Shown: positions 1-10,967 of the stretch, in pieces
Layout of the letters: each line of letters opens with the position of its first letter
Position numbering within the stretch: position 1 is the stretch's first letter
Origin: Cloeon dipterum
Lineage: Eukaryota; Arthropoda; Insecta; Ephemeroptera; Baetidae
DNA: 64,000 nucleotides
Direction of reading: 5' to 3'
Assembly (NCBI RefSeq): GCF_949628265.1
Contig: NC_088786.1
Span: 39,639,681 to 39,703,680 of the forward strand
Notes under the pieces: model-generated
The model's database searches: none
What the model saw: only the letters and a program-made list of their open reading frames with translations
Told to the model about the DNA's origin: nothing
Position numbers and translations under genes: made by a program

Positions 1-290
1 CCTTCAGGACAACTTCCGTACCTGGTTAAGTCCTTTAGGAACCTTCCGTACTTGATAAAGTCCTTTCGGACAAATTCTTCACCTGAGTAAGTCCTTCAGG
101 ACAATTTCCGTACCTGAAAAAGACCTTTAGGACAACTTTCGCACCTGATAAAGTCCTTCGTCACAGTAACCTTACCTGATAAAGTCCTTTATGATCCTAC
201 CGTACCTGAAAAAGTCCTTCAGGACAACTTTCGTACCTGATTAGGCTCTTTTGGGCTATTTCCCCATTGGTTAAAGTCCCTTTTAACAAA
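1..290. repeat. 31-bp minisatellite in an Atg1 intron
   Basis: About nine degenerate tandem units of 30-31 bp, each starting near CCTTCAGGACAA and ending near ACCTGATAAAGT, run from the window edge almost to the next Atg1 splice acceptor. Units differ at several positions, so the array is not freshly expanded. It lies in the intron before the exon at 342 and probably continues to the left. Confidence 0.85.
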
Positions 291-341
291 TATTCAGCTG
301 ATTTTTAATTAATTCTGAATATTTTTTGTTCGTGTTCGCAG

Positions 342-2765
342 GTGCAGTTCACGCTGGGCACGCCGCCGAGCGCAGGTCGTCGTCGGTCGGCGTCCGGCAG
401 CTCGTGCGGGACGCCGCCGCCGGTGACGACGTGGCAGGTGTCGCCGGTGACGCAGTACGCGGTGCTGGCGTCGTCGGCGCGCCACGCGACGCCCAACAGC
501 TCGCCGATGCGCCGCTCGGGCATCTGCTCGTCGCCGCTGCTGGCCGGCTTCACGGCCCCGGTGCCGGCGGGCGGCGGCGCCGCGCCGCTGGCGCCGATCC
601 TCGGCTCGCCGACTCGCGGCGGCGGCGGCTTCGACAACGCGTTCGCGCAGACGGGCGGCAGCGACAGGTGCGGCAACGTGGCCTCGCCGGCCGACTGGAA
701 GCTGGTGGCGCGCGCCGCCACGCTGCCCGACATGGCCACCGACAACCAGGTGGCCGCGGCGGCGGCGGCCGCCTGCCGCACCCACGTCGAGCTCACCTCG
801 CAGCTGGCCGCCGAACTGCAGAGGAGGCCCAGCTACGGCTTCTTCCACGAGCAGGCCGACCCCGTCTTCGGCACGTCGCCCCCGCAGGCCGCCGCCGCTG
901 CGGCCAACGCGGCCTCCGACGGCCCCATCACGTTTGTCGCCCCCGAGCTGCCCGAGGAGACCCTTTTGGAGGTTTTAAAATACATTTTTTGCATAAAATT
1001 ACAATTTATTAATTATTAAAATTGCAGAGAGAGCATAATGAGACTTTAGCGAAACTGAACTTCGTGCTGGCGCTGGTGGACTGCGTCATCGAGCTGGCTC
1101 GTACGCGCGCCACGCCGCTGCCCGGACTGGCCGAGAGCGTGGCCGCGGTGCCGACGGCCGGCTCGCCGTGCTCGCCAGGCCAGGCGAAACTGTCGGACGG
1201 CACGCGCAGGGCCGAGCAGCTCGTGCTGCTGGTGCGCGCCCTGCAGCTGCTCAAGTCTGGCCTCAACCTGGCGAACATGGAACTCAAGGCTGGACGCCTC
1301 CAGCCCTCCTCCACCGTCAAATCAGGTTTGCTTAACAATTTTTAATTCAACGAAAGCAATTTAAATGTGAAAATTGTTGTTTTTCAGTGGTCTCGAAGCT
1401 GAACGAAAAGTTCCACTACTGCCTGTCCACGTGCAAGCAGCTCAACATGCCCGGGTTGCTGCAAAAGGCGGGAGTTGACACCAACACAAGCATCGCGGCG
1501 GACAGGATCCTCTACAATTACGCAATAGAAATGGTGAGTGGCCGTTTTATCACATTTACCACTGAAAATTCCCTTTGAAATGCTCTAAAATTAATATTTT
1601 TGGCTTAAAAACCGTCAATATTATTGGTATTTTTAACTAATTAAGGAAAGACCCAGTCGTTTCCTCAAAACTCGACTGAAGAAACTTTTTGGCCCAAGAA
1701 TCGACGAATTTTCTTCAACTCTGTTCATTACACCTCTTTTACACGCCCCTTTTTTAAACATAAACCGCATTTTGAGTCGCTAACAGATAAATTTAAACCT
1801 AAAAACGAATTATCAAGCCTGTAAAAATTCTTGCTGTCGCATTCTGAACCTTTGTTGGCTCTCAGCGAGCAAAAATTGAATATTTGGCGCGAATTCTGTA
1901 CAAGAATTTTCGTTTTATCCTATTTCCTGCATTCTTATTGGCTGATTTAATTTAATAATCAAATTAAAGTCTGAAAACATGTCAGTCGTACGTGTTTTTT
2001 GCATTTTTAAGTGGGGAAAATAAATCATAACAATTGAAATTCGTCAAATTCTTAAATCATGCAGATTTGGCGCGAATTTCGGGCAAGAATACTCGCTCTT
2101 GTTCATTCCTGCATGCTGATTGGCTGATTCAAATTTAAAACTGAAATATGCCCAAATAATACGTTATTTTGGCCCTGTTTAAGTGAGGAAAGTATTTCAT
2201 ATCTCGCTTTAAGTTAGTCAAAATCCTCAATCATGTGGTTTTGGCGCGAAATTTGATCAAGAATCCCGATTTCCTGCATCCAATCTCGTGATTTGTGAGA
2301 ATTCGTGGGAAATCAGCCATTCAAATTCTCTCTGCCGTGGAAATTCTTAACGGATTTTTGGCGGGAAACGGTTACAGCCTCAAGGATCCATCAAAATCTC
2401 AAATTTTTTAATCAAGAAATTCGCATTAATCAAATTTTGAAGAAACGGATGCCTCTCTCTAGCACGAAGAGACCATTATTAATATAATAAAATTTTCAGT
2501 GTCAGTCAGCCGCGCTGGACGAGCTCTTCGGCAACCCGCAGGAGTGTTTCCACCGGTATCAGACGGCACAGATTTTGCTGCACAGCCTGTCGCAGCAAGT
2601 GCAGCACGAGCACGACCGGACCCTCCTCTCGAAATGTAACACACGCGGCAGCCATCTTTATTCCACTGATAGAATTCTATAAAATTTGCAGACAAAGACG
2701 CAGTCGAGAAGAGACTGTACGTGCTGCAGCAGCAGGGCTACATTTACGCTTACGACTCGACCTGA
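342..2765 (+). CDS. Atg1: Atg1/ULK autophagy kinase, C-terminal five exons (partial)
   Basis: Exons 342-971, 1028-1325, 1388-1533, 2500-2635 and 2692-2765 (TGA) join in phase to 427 codons. All junctions are GT-AG. The last ~200 residues match the ULK1/Atg1 C-terminal (EAT/tandem-MIT) domain: PELPEETLLE followed by REHNETLAKLNF, then AEQLVLLVRALQLLKSG, STVKSVVSKLNE and a final CQSAALDELFGN block, in the order seen in human ULK1. In this family that domain binds Atg13 and targets the Ser/Thr kinase to the autophagy initiation complex. The first visible exon encodes a low-complexity Ser/Pro/Ala/Gly linker and is very GC-rich against AT-rich surroundings. The kinase domain lies left of the window. 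The junction at 971/1028 is the segment copied into the zinc-finger array. Identity is secure from the domain pattern; upstream exons cannot be seen. Confidence 0.93.
1870..2300. repeat. ~180-bp tandem repeat inside Atg1 intron
   Basis: Three units around 1870, 2055 and 2230 share TTTGGCGCGAA, then CAAGAAT, then a CCTGCAT...CTGATTGG-like stretch. They fill the largest visible Atg1 intron (1534-2499). A related piece (TTTGGCGGGAAACG, then CCTCAAG..TCCATC) occurs at 2350-2395 in the intron and again at 3160-3205 downstream of the gene. Confidence 0.6.
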
Positions 2766-4740
2766 TTGGTGCTCTTGGCGTGGTTGCTCGGCGTCGGACC
2801 CACTGACCTGCCAGTCCCGCACCTCCACAAACCAACTTCGCCAAGAGCCAGTCCTCAAAGTAGTGAAACTAAGGAAACATTTGCAACGTAAACTCACTTA
2901 GCAAAACAAAGAAGGAGAAATAAATATACAAAAATACTACAGAGCACGCGTACTCGGAGACCTCGACAGTCCAGTTCTTAACCGAAAAACACTCACTTTC
3001 TAGGCGTGAGTTGAGTATCGCGGGAATTCTTTCAGATGGATTCTTTGGGGTGGCGGGAAAAACCGTTGCCATGGAATTTCGGGGATATTCGGCCAATCAC
3101 AATGTAAGATAATCATGAATTCCAAACAAGAATTCTCGTCCTGTCGGAAATTCTTAGCTAATTTTGGCGGGAAACGAATTGAGCCTCAAGAATCCATCCA
3201 AATTAAACCTTCCCGCGCTGCGAATTCACGTGAACGTCGTAGGCAAACAGATTCGCTTGAAATTCTTGTAAATACACACGCAGTAAAAGAAAAGAAAAGC
3301 AAGCGAAGCCGCGAATAATAACCGAGTGTACCTAAAAAAGTGAATTTATCTCATTGTAAATAGCTTGGTAGCGATAATAACCGGACAGAGCACACACCCA
3401 CTTTTCAGTTTTGATGACGGACACGCTGCATTTTGCTTTTACATACATAATAAATAAATGCGTAGAGGCATGGATGACAAATGAACACTGATCTCGTTAA
3501 GTAAACTGCCCGTAGAGTATGTCGAATTGAAAAAAAAAATAATGAAAGAATTAAAAGAAGCAAGGTGCAGTATGGTAACACCCACACACTATTGTATAAA
3601 TCGTATATATATATTTTAAAATAATAAAACACACTCATACGCTGTATGTTATATGATTTCTGCTGCCGATCACACTCACACTCTACTTTAATAACTATTA
3701 TGTATAGCTATATATTACGATACATTAATGATAAAACGATACACACGTAGAGGAAATTTGTAATCTAGTCCACCGACCCGCAAGCAAACACCTGCAAATA
3801 ATTATAAACAATAATCTAACGACGGCGGTTTGATTTTCCGTTTTATTACTATACAACTCACTGTGTTAGTCTGAGATTAGAGGCGGAGCATCAAATGCCC
3901 ACATCCACGATAATTAATTCAATTTTGCTGCTCTCCATTCGACATTTAAAATTATTGTAATTAACTGCTGTGGTTGTGCTGCTTTCTCTGTTCCAAAAAG
4001 TTTTGCGTCTTCCGCTATTTTTTGCAGCTCGTTTATTGATTGTTTAAACAGTGATATATGTTTCAAAGCCTATACAAATATAATTATATCAATGTCCTAA
4101 GTAGCTGAGTGTACGAACAAAATAACAAACTCTGAAAGTGGCTTTTCTCTATCTCTCTGTAATTATAATGAATAAATTGAAAAAGCCACTTTTCTCGTCT
4201 TGTCAGTCACGCTGCTTTTGATTTGAACGCCTTGATGTGTTGTTGTTAGTTGTTGCTGTTGTTGATTATCCAGGAGTGATGATAAAAATACGCAAATTGC
4301 GTGCTGAAATGTATTTTTTGATCGAGGGAGGGAGCGCGCCGAGCGGAGACGAGAGAGTGAGTGCGATGCGTTTTCTATGATTTCGCGCGCGAGGCAAATT
4401 TATTGTTTTCTCCCCCCACACTCACCCCAATTGACTTTGTATCAGTTGTGTATGTACTGTACCTCTGAGATGAATCCAAAATATATAGCAAGCCTTTTCA
4501 CAACTACCACTCGCCTTTCTTTAAGTTTCACCACCAAAAGAATAAATAAATAAATAAATAAATGCAATTGATACCGACAGAAATAAATCATCAAGTAGTG
4601 TTTTTCCATCGCGAAACAAATAAAAAGATGATTTAAATGTGAATGAATTAAATATACGCTGCTGATTGGCTGCCGCAACGCGCATGTCACCCTGCGCAGA
4701 TCCACGTGCCTTAATTATTTATTATGATTGGTGAATCGAC
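2766..4740 (+). other. Atg1 3' UTR and intergenic flank
   Basis: No convincing coding sequence. The first AATAAA is at 2919-2924, 154 bases after the stop; further AATAAA copies lie near 3448 and 4164, so alternative long 3' UTRs are possible. Short ORFs here have no recognisable domain. The stretch is AT-rich with simple repeats (for example (AATA)n near 4543-4562). Confidence 0.55.
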
Positions 4741-4932
4741 GACCGTTAGATGGCACTTCAGGCTAATTGAAATGTAACAAAATACGCGGGAATGAAATTA
4801 TTAGGTCGGCACGCCCCTTTTTCGAAGTTTCTAATTGGCCGCTGGACTGTCTCCTGATTGGCCTCGATTATTTCGACGCCATATTGACTTCTGACCGGCG
4901 GGAAACAACGCAGATCGCAACACGGGCCCCTG
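4741..4932 (+). repeat. Dispersed repeat R1, copy 1
   Basis: A ~190-bp block running from GTTAGATGGCAC through CTGATTGGCC and GACGCCATATTGACTTCTGA to CAGATCGCAAC. Clear relatives lie at 36172-36367 (+) and inverted at 46250-46425. Shorter pieces of its right end recur at 5085-5140, 7650-7700 and 39045-39110, in 3' flanks of ZNF-1, ZNF-2, ZNF-11 and ZNF-12. No terminal repeats or coding capacity are visible; it is a dispersed non-coding repeat or shared ancestral flank. Confidence 0.7.
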
Positions 4933-5365
4933 GTGGGAATTGCGACTGCGCAGAAGGTTTCAATTTGGTTCACGCATGCGCAGTGATTAGTTTTTACCTT
5001 CCTGTGAGATGACGAAGCGATCTGAACGTACTGCGCATGCTTAAGATGCGCACAAAATGGGCATATATTCAAAAACTTTAAATTTCGACGCCATATTAAC
5101 TTCTGACCAGCGTGAACCAATCCAGATCACGGTTCAGACTTTCGGATACTGGTGTTAAATAATATTCATAAGATAAAAAGAAAATATTTAATTGTTTTTT
5201 GAATAGTACATTTGAAGATACAAAATAATTAATATACAGTAACTGTTTACACAAAACACCTACCAAAATTCAAACTGTAGCAAAATTACCGTATTCTGGT
5301 AGGTTTTAAAATTCAATACGGAACAATTTTTCAGAATGCCACTATTCATTTGAATTTGGTACAAT

Positions 5366-7065
5366 TTATACATCAATGTGCTTCTTGACAATATGAGCAC
5401 ACAAACCTTTCCTACTCCTATAAACTTTCGGGCACTTGTCACAACGGAAATTAATACCCTTCGGACAATAATGCTTTGCAAGAAGTCCTGAGCAATTTAA
5501 CTTGCACTTGCAGTGGCGGCAAGTCTTTGCTGTCCGGTGTCTAAACATGTTTTGACGGGTAATCTCCTGGGCACATTCTGCGCAACGAACGTACTCGTGC
5601 GATCTGTACTTGTGACTATTGAGAATTGGTTGAGAGCCAAACAATTTGTTGCAATCTGCACACTTGAAAGTCTTTGGAAAATGTAAGCATTGAATGTGCC
5701 ATAACATGTAGTTCTTATTAAATGTAGAATAGTCGCAATGGTCGCAGCGTAACTTAGTTTTGAGAAGAGAGTGAAATTTTCTCACGTGGCGATTCAACTT
5801 CCAACCCATGTTGAACAATTCTCCACACTCTTTGCAACTATGGGGGTTTTGTTTGCAGCGGTTCTTATGCAGTTGATACAAACCAGAGCACTTGAATTCG
5901 AGTTTGCATTTGGAGCAAGCCAATGGTCTTCTGTGGCGTGCCTTGTATACGACAGCCACGTCCTGGCCACAAGATTTGCACTTGTCGAATGTATGATATT
6001 GTTTGTAGTGATAATTAACCAGGTATTTTGAGCCGAAACTGGCGTCGCAACTGTCGCATTTGAACGTCTGTGGCATGTGCTTCGACTGTTGGTGTATCAC
6101 CATCGCGTTCTTGATCGTTGTGAAATACTCGCAATGCTCGCACTGGAAAAGATCTTGAATTTTGCCACGTTTGTGAAATGAATTGACGTGGAGAATCATT
6201 TCAGGCTTGGATTTGAAATTCTCGTTGTAGCCTAAAGGCACCAGTTCTCGATGCTTGCGTCTCATGTGCTGCTTCCACGATGAACTTGAGAAATACAATT
6301 TGTCGGTTAAACAAAATTTGCAACGAATTTTGTCACTTTTCTCGTGAAAATCGTGCATGTGCTTCTCTTTTTCCTCCTCGGTATGAAAGAATTTCGTGCA
6401 GCCCCAAATTCTGCATTTGATGGCTTCTTTGTGCTTCAATTTGACGTGATATGTCAGATAGTCGTATCTCTTGCCGCAGTAAAGACAAACTCCACTGACG
6501 TATTTCTTTTTCTTAGGGATTTCCTTCTCGTACTCGGCAAGATCAACCTCTTCCAACTGCACCCAACACTGTTCAACTTCTCCAACTGTAAAATTTAGAA
6601 AAAGGAAATCATCTTGACGAATATATTATCAAAATTTCCCAAGTACCTGAATAATTCTCGCGAAGCACCTTAGCGTTTTCTTCCAAATCAAGGTTTTTCG
6701 GCCACCAAGCAACACCATCGTCTCCAGACTCATCCCCAAACCTAGAACACGCGTCAGAATTAAAATATTAAATTAAAATTCATGAAAATAACTCACTCAG
6801 CCTGCCAAATGCAAAAATAGCAGATCAAAGCGTCTTCTTCAACCACTTCCGGCAGGTTTTCGTCTTCTTCCGTCAGGTTCATGACCTTCATGGCCCATTT
6901 CCTCAGCTTGAACCTGTCCACCTGCGACGCGAGGACGTGGCCGTCCGACGTCGGACACTCGCACAGTCTGCACAGCGGCTTTTGAATAGCAGGTTTTGCT
7001 TCTCCGACTCTTGGTGGCTGCATCTCTCGACTCCTCAAGCTTCTGGTTCTGCAATGTCTCTCCAT
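5366..7065 (-). CDS. ZNF-1: ZAD-like/C2H2 zinc-finger protein
   Basis: Exons 7065-6797, 6741-6647 and 6585-5366 give 527 residues. This entry defines the family layout. Exons 1-2 encode a ZAD-like domain (C32, C35, C82, C85); ZADs dimerise insect zinc-finger proteins. Exon 3 opens with an acidic linker (VGEVEQCWVQLEE), then fingers F1-F14 from about residue 155. F1-F6, F9-F11 and F14 are C2H2, F2 and F4 with a CX4C knuckle. F7-F8 and F12-F13 are cysteine-rich pairs with Cys in place of the last His. F5-F9 and F10-F14 are two copies of one module. A nuclear DNA-binding regulator is likely; targets are unknown. Here F4 has lost both cysteines (VPLGYNENF where paralogues read VAC...GC..YF). Helices: F9 NMGWKLNRH, F10 NKNYMLWH. 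The start is the first ATG in exon 1, in GGAGACATGG. Confidence 0.88.
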
Positions 7066-7214
7066 GTCTCCACCCAAAATGTTTTCACCGTTAAATTTCT
7101 ATGCCCAGTTCCTGATTTGGTCGGCTCGGAAAAAGCAAGCGAATTTTTTCCTCGTGGAACTAGATTCTTGCATATCGTCCTGCGAAGCCATGTGTGTTTA
7201 CAAGCGCAGAACCA

Positions 7215-7490
7215 ACACCTCCGCCCCCGTTCGCAGTGGTGTGTGTGACAAGGAGAATGAAATTTTTGAGCAATTATATTTTTTCCCACGTTTTTAAGGT
7301 TTTTAATATTTGTCTGTTTACTTTTTTTTATTTAATTTTCTGTTTAAATTTGATAGTTTTTTAAAATAGCCTTAGATTTCGACTTAAAAACTTTAAAATT
7401 CGAGTAATGCTATAAACTCCATATCTTACTTCTATCATGCTTTTGGAGGCAACCAATCAGCGTTCAATCAATGCTCTTTGACTGGCGCAA
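7215..7490 (-). promoter_or_regulatory. ZNF-1 promoter (GC-box motif plus CCAAT module)
   Basis: On the + strand the motif CCGCCCCCGTTCGCAGTGG followed by TGTGTG.GACAAGGAGAA sits at 7219-7257, 150 bp upstream of the ATG; it contains a GC box (GGGGGCGG on the gene strand). About 380 bp upstream (7447-7490) is a CCAAT-type module, AACCAATCAGCGTTCA then ACTGGCGC; the second CCAAT is mutated here. Both blocks recur ahead of most genes in the array, which is the main evidence for function. Confidence 0.6.
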
Positions 7491-7916
7491 TCTCCAGATA
7501 TTTTAAGAATTATCTCACTATTTGTGGTTCTTTTTACGCAACGGGACATAATGAATAATGACTGCTTCAACCGGAGTGTGTGTCCAGTTCGGTTTGTGAA
7601 AATTTAACACGGGAGTATAGGAATCTCCGGTTTTTGAGCCTAAAATTATATATTAACTTCTGACCAGCATGAACCAATACAGATCACGAATCAGACTTTA
7701 GGATGCTGGTGTTAAATAATATCCATAAGATAAAAAGAAAAGGATATATTTTATTGTTATTTGAATAATGAATAATACATTTGTAGATACAAAATAATTA
7801 ATATTCAGATATTTTACACAAAACACCTATACCAAAATTCAAACTGTAGCAACATAACCGCGTAAAAGGGACTATTTTCTGGTAAATTTTTACAATTCAA
7901 TACGTGAAAATTTTAA
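7491..7916. other. Spacer ZNF-1/ZNF-2
   Basis: Holds the array-wide GGGACATAATGAA motif (7540-7560), a right-end piece of R1 (7650-7700) and the ZNF-2 3' UTR with an AATAAA on the gene strand (7750-7755). No gene is seen. Confidence 0.5.
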
Positions 7917-9651
7917 TTAGACATCAATGTGCTTCGTGACAATATGAGAATACAAACATAACTTTTTGCTATAAAATTTCGGGCACTTGTCACAATAGAA
8001 ATTATTGCTCTGCAGATTCAGACAGCCATGCTTTTCCAAAAGTCCTTGGCACTTGAATTTGCACTCGCAGTGGCGGCAAGTCTTGATGATCAGGTGATTA
8101 AACATGTTTTGACGGATTATCTCCTGGGCACATTCAGCGCAATGAACGTACTCGTGCATCTTGTACTTGTGATTATTGAGAATTGATTCAGAACCAAACA
8201 ATCTGTTGCAATCCGCACACTTAATCGTCTTTGGAAGATGATTGCATTGCATGTGCCACAACATGTGGCTCTTAGTAATTGTAGAATAGTCGCAATGGTC
8301 GCAGCGTAACTTAGTTATGCGAAGAGTGTGAAATTTTTTCACGTGGCGATACAATTTCCCACGCTCGTTGAACGATTCTCCACACTCCTTGCAACTGTAG
8401 GGGTTTTGTTTGCAGCTCTTCCAATGCGATTGATACAAACCCGAGCACGTGAATTTGAGTTTGCATTTGGAGCAAGCCGATGGCCTTCTGTGGGTTGGCA
8501 TGTACCCGACAGAAACGTCCTGGCCACAAGATTTGCACACGTCGAAAGTATGGAATTTTTTGAAGTGCCTATTCACCAACTGTTTTGAGCCGAATTTGGC
8601 GTCGCAACTGTCGCATTTGAACATCTTGGGCTTGTGCTTCGACAGTTGGTGATTTCTCATCACGAATTTAGAGTTGGAGAAAAATTCGCATTGCTTGCAC
8701 TCGAAAAGATTTGTGTCTTGTTTGTGCCACGAGTCGACATGGAGAAGCATTTCAGACTTGGATTTGAAATACTCAATGCAGCCTAAACGCGTGCACGCCA
8801 CCAGTTCTGGATGCATGCGTCTCATGTGCCGCTTCCACAATGTTCTTGAGGAGTACAATTTGCTGTCTTTACAAAATTTGCAACTAATTTTGCTGCTTTC
8901 GTTTGGTTTCTCACGTTTTTTATGACAATCATGCTGCATGTGCTGCTCTTTTTCCTCCTCGGTGTGAAAGTAAGTCGTGCAGCCCCGAATTCCGCATTTG
9001 ATGGCTTCTTTGTGCATAGCTTTGACGTGACCCATCAGTCGTTCGAATCTGTTGCCGCAGTAAAGACAAACTCCACTGACGCATTTCTTTTTCTTAGGGA
9101 TTTCCTTTTCGTACTCGGCAAGATCAACCTCTTCCAACTGCACCCAGCACTGTTCTACTTCTCCAACTGTAAAATTTACGAGAATAGAAATAGCCATGAA
9201 TTTTTTTTTAAATGCGCAAGTATCATACCTGAATAATTCTCCCGCAACACCCTAGCGTTTTCTTCCAAATCAAGGTTTTCCGGCCACCAAGCCACAGCCT
9301 CGTCTCCGGACTCATCCCCAAACCTACAAAAACAAGTCAAAATTAATAAACTGCAACTTTAAAAGTTCGGGAAATAACATACTCTGCCTGCCAGATGCAA
9401 AAATAGCAGATCAAAGCGTCTTCTTCAACCACTTCCGGCAGGTTTTCGTCTTCTTCCGTCAGGTTCATGACCTCCATGGCCCATTTCCTCAGCTTGAACC
9501 TGTCCACCTGCGACGCGAGGACGTGGCCGTCCGACGTCGGACACTCGCACAGTCTGCACAGCGGCTTTTGAATGGCAGGTTTCGCTTCTCCGACTCTTGG
9601 CGGCTGCATCTCTCGACTCCTCAAGCTTCTGGTTCTGCAATGTCTCTCCAT
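7917..9651 (-). CDS. ZNF-2: ZAD-like/C2H2 zinc-finger protein
   Basis: Exons 9651-9383, 9323-9229 and 9166-7917 give 537 residues; the first donor is GTATGT. Zinc ligands of all fourteen fingers appear present, making this one of the best-preserved members. Compared with ZNF-1 it has a longer linker after F2 (HDCHKKREKPNESSK) and a three-residue extension before F14. Its ZAD exon is almost identical to that of ZNF-1, including the longer N-terminus (RTRSLRSREMQPPRVGE). Its fingers differ at helix positions: F9 NERGKLYRH, F10 TKSHMLWH. The 3' flank is of the R1 type, without an Atg1 fragment. Confidence 0.88.
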
Positions 9652-9809
9652 GTCTCCACCCAAAAATGGTTTTCACCGTTAAATTCCTATGCCCAGTTCC
9701 TGATTGGGTCGCCTCGACAATAGTAAAGTAAACAAGCAAATTTTTTACGCGGAACTTGCTGCTCGCATATCGTCCGGCGAAGCCAAGCCATGTGTGTTTA
9801 CAAGCAGAA

Positions 9810-10085
9810 CCAACACCTCCGCCCCCGTTCGCAGTGGTGTGTGCGACAAGGAGAATGAAATTTTTGAGCAATTATAGTTTTTTCTACGTTTTTATGGTTT
9901 TAATATCTGTTTGTTTACTTTATTTTAATAAATTGCTTTTTAAATTTGCTAATGATTTAAAATAGCTTTAGATTTTGACTTAAAAACCTCAAAATTCAAG
10001 TAATGCTGTTATTTCCTTATCTTACCTCTATCATTCTTTTGGATGCATCCAATCAGCGTTCAACGCGCTTTGACTGGCGCGTTCT
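9810..10085 (-). promoter_or_regulatory. ZNF-2 promoter
   Basis: The GC-box motif lies at 9813-9850, 159 bp before the ATG. The CCAAT module is at 10045-10080 (CATCCAATCAGCGTTCAACG, then GACTGGCGC); as in ZNF-1 the second CCAAT has decayed. Confidence 0.55.
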
Positions 10086-10206
10086 CCAGATATTTGAATT
10101 GTAAGAATTTTCTTATTAATTCTAGTTCTTTTCGTTCTTTTTTCGCGTCGGGACATAATGAATGCGCTTTAATGTAACAGCGGGAAAATGATGGTACATC
10201 AACATG

Positions 10207-10296
10207 GTGTACCATGTAGGACACACCGGTTCTCGTTTACTTCTAATTAAATCACCGAAGTTAAGCAACGATGAGACACGAGTCAAACAGTACGTA
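10207..10296 (+). pseudogene. 5S rRNA-derived sequence
   Basis: ACCATGT..GACACACCGGTTCTCG, an 11-bp insertion, ATCACCGAAGTTAAGCAACG and then AG..ACGAGTCA..CAGTACGT follow the order of the 5' two thirds of arthropod 5S rRNA. The A-box of the internal RNA polymerase III promoter (AAGTTAAGCAACG) is intact; the 3' part of 5S is missing. It interrupts the array-wide GGTACATCAACAT motif. It is either a 5S pseudogene or the head of a 5S-derived SINE whose body is 10297-10490; no poly(A) tail or target duplication was identified. Confidence 0.7.
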
Positions 10297-10967
10297 TTTT
10301 TTGTAAATGTACCACTGCAACCCCCGAGATATTCGGGTGACACAGAGTTTCGACCCCTGGGTCCCTGAAATGTGCGGCCTGGTGCGCCCATGTTATCCGT
10401 TCAAGGTGTTATTGGGACCAGGGTTTCAGCTTTCGTGCTAGTGCAGTGCGCGTTCTTCCCGCTCCGAGGACAGGAATAAAAAGAGCCAGAAATTGGCTAT
10501 GAAAAAATTAAATTTTCGATATATATTCATTTTCAAATTTGAGTTTAAAATAAAATATTAATTTTGATGACCTTTGTTAACCTTTGACCTACCACTTTGA
10601 GGACAATTTAAAAGTTGTTTGACTTCTTGAGACGAGTTAAACGGTTTTCTAATTTTTGTTCTGCGAATACCCTGATGAAAGTACTCAAAATTCCCACATT
10701 TTGACTTTGGAACACCCGCAAACCCCACGAAAAATGGAAAGTTGGAGATTTTTCTACTGTTTTGTTGGTCAATTGGGGCAGTCAAAGCAAACAATCTTAA
10801 GTCAATATTCATCGACCCCTGGACAATAATTTGTTGTTTTCGCAGATTTGTGCTTACCTACCAAAACTGAAACTGAAGCAGAATTACCGTAAAAGGGACA
10901 ATTTTTTGGTAGGCTTTTTAAATTTAATACGCAGCATAATTTTTCAGGATGTCGTTATTAATTTTAT
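10297..10967. other. Spacer ZNF-2/ZNF-3
   Basis: 10297-10490 is unassigned and may be the body of a 5S-headed SINE. 10555-10830 contains GACCTTTG..ACCTTTGACCTAC, AAAGTTGTTTG and CTAATTTTTGT in the same order as an arm of the palindromic element at 54701-56643, so it may be an old relative. The remainder is ZNF-3 3' UTR. No gene is seen. Confidence 0.35.

Noticed and set aside
1-290. CRISPR-like spacing of the 31-bp repeats
   Set aside because: The units abut with no unique spacers and lie in a eukaryotic intron; it is a minisatellite.
309-848. Minus-strand ORFs opposite the first visible Atg1 exon
   Set aside because: Very GC-rich coding DNA leaves few stops on the other strand; the Arg/Ala-rich products match nothing.
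5771-6031. + strand ORFs opposite finger exons (for example MKFSHVAIQLPTHVERFSTLF), recurring in each unit
   Set aside because: They are the complement of conserved C2H2 codons; their recurrence follows from the paralogy of the minus-strand genes.
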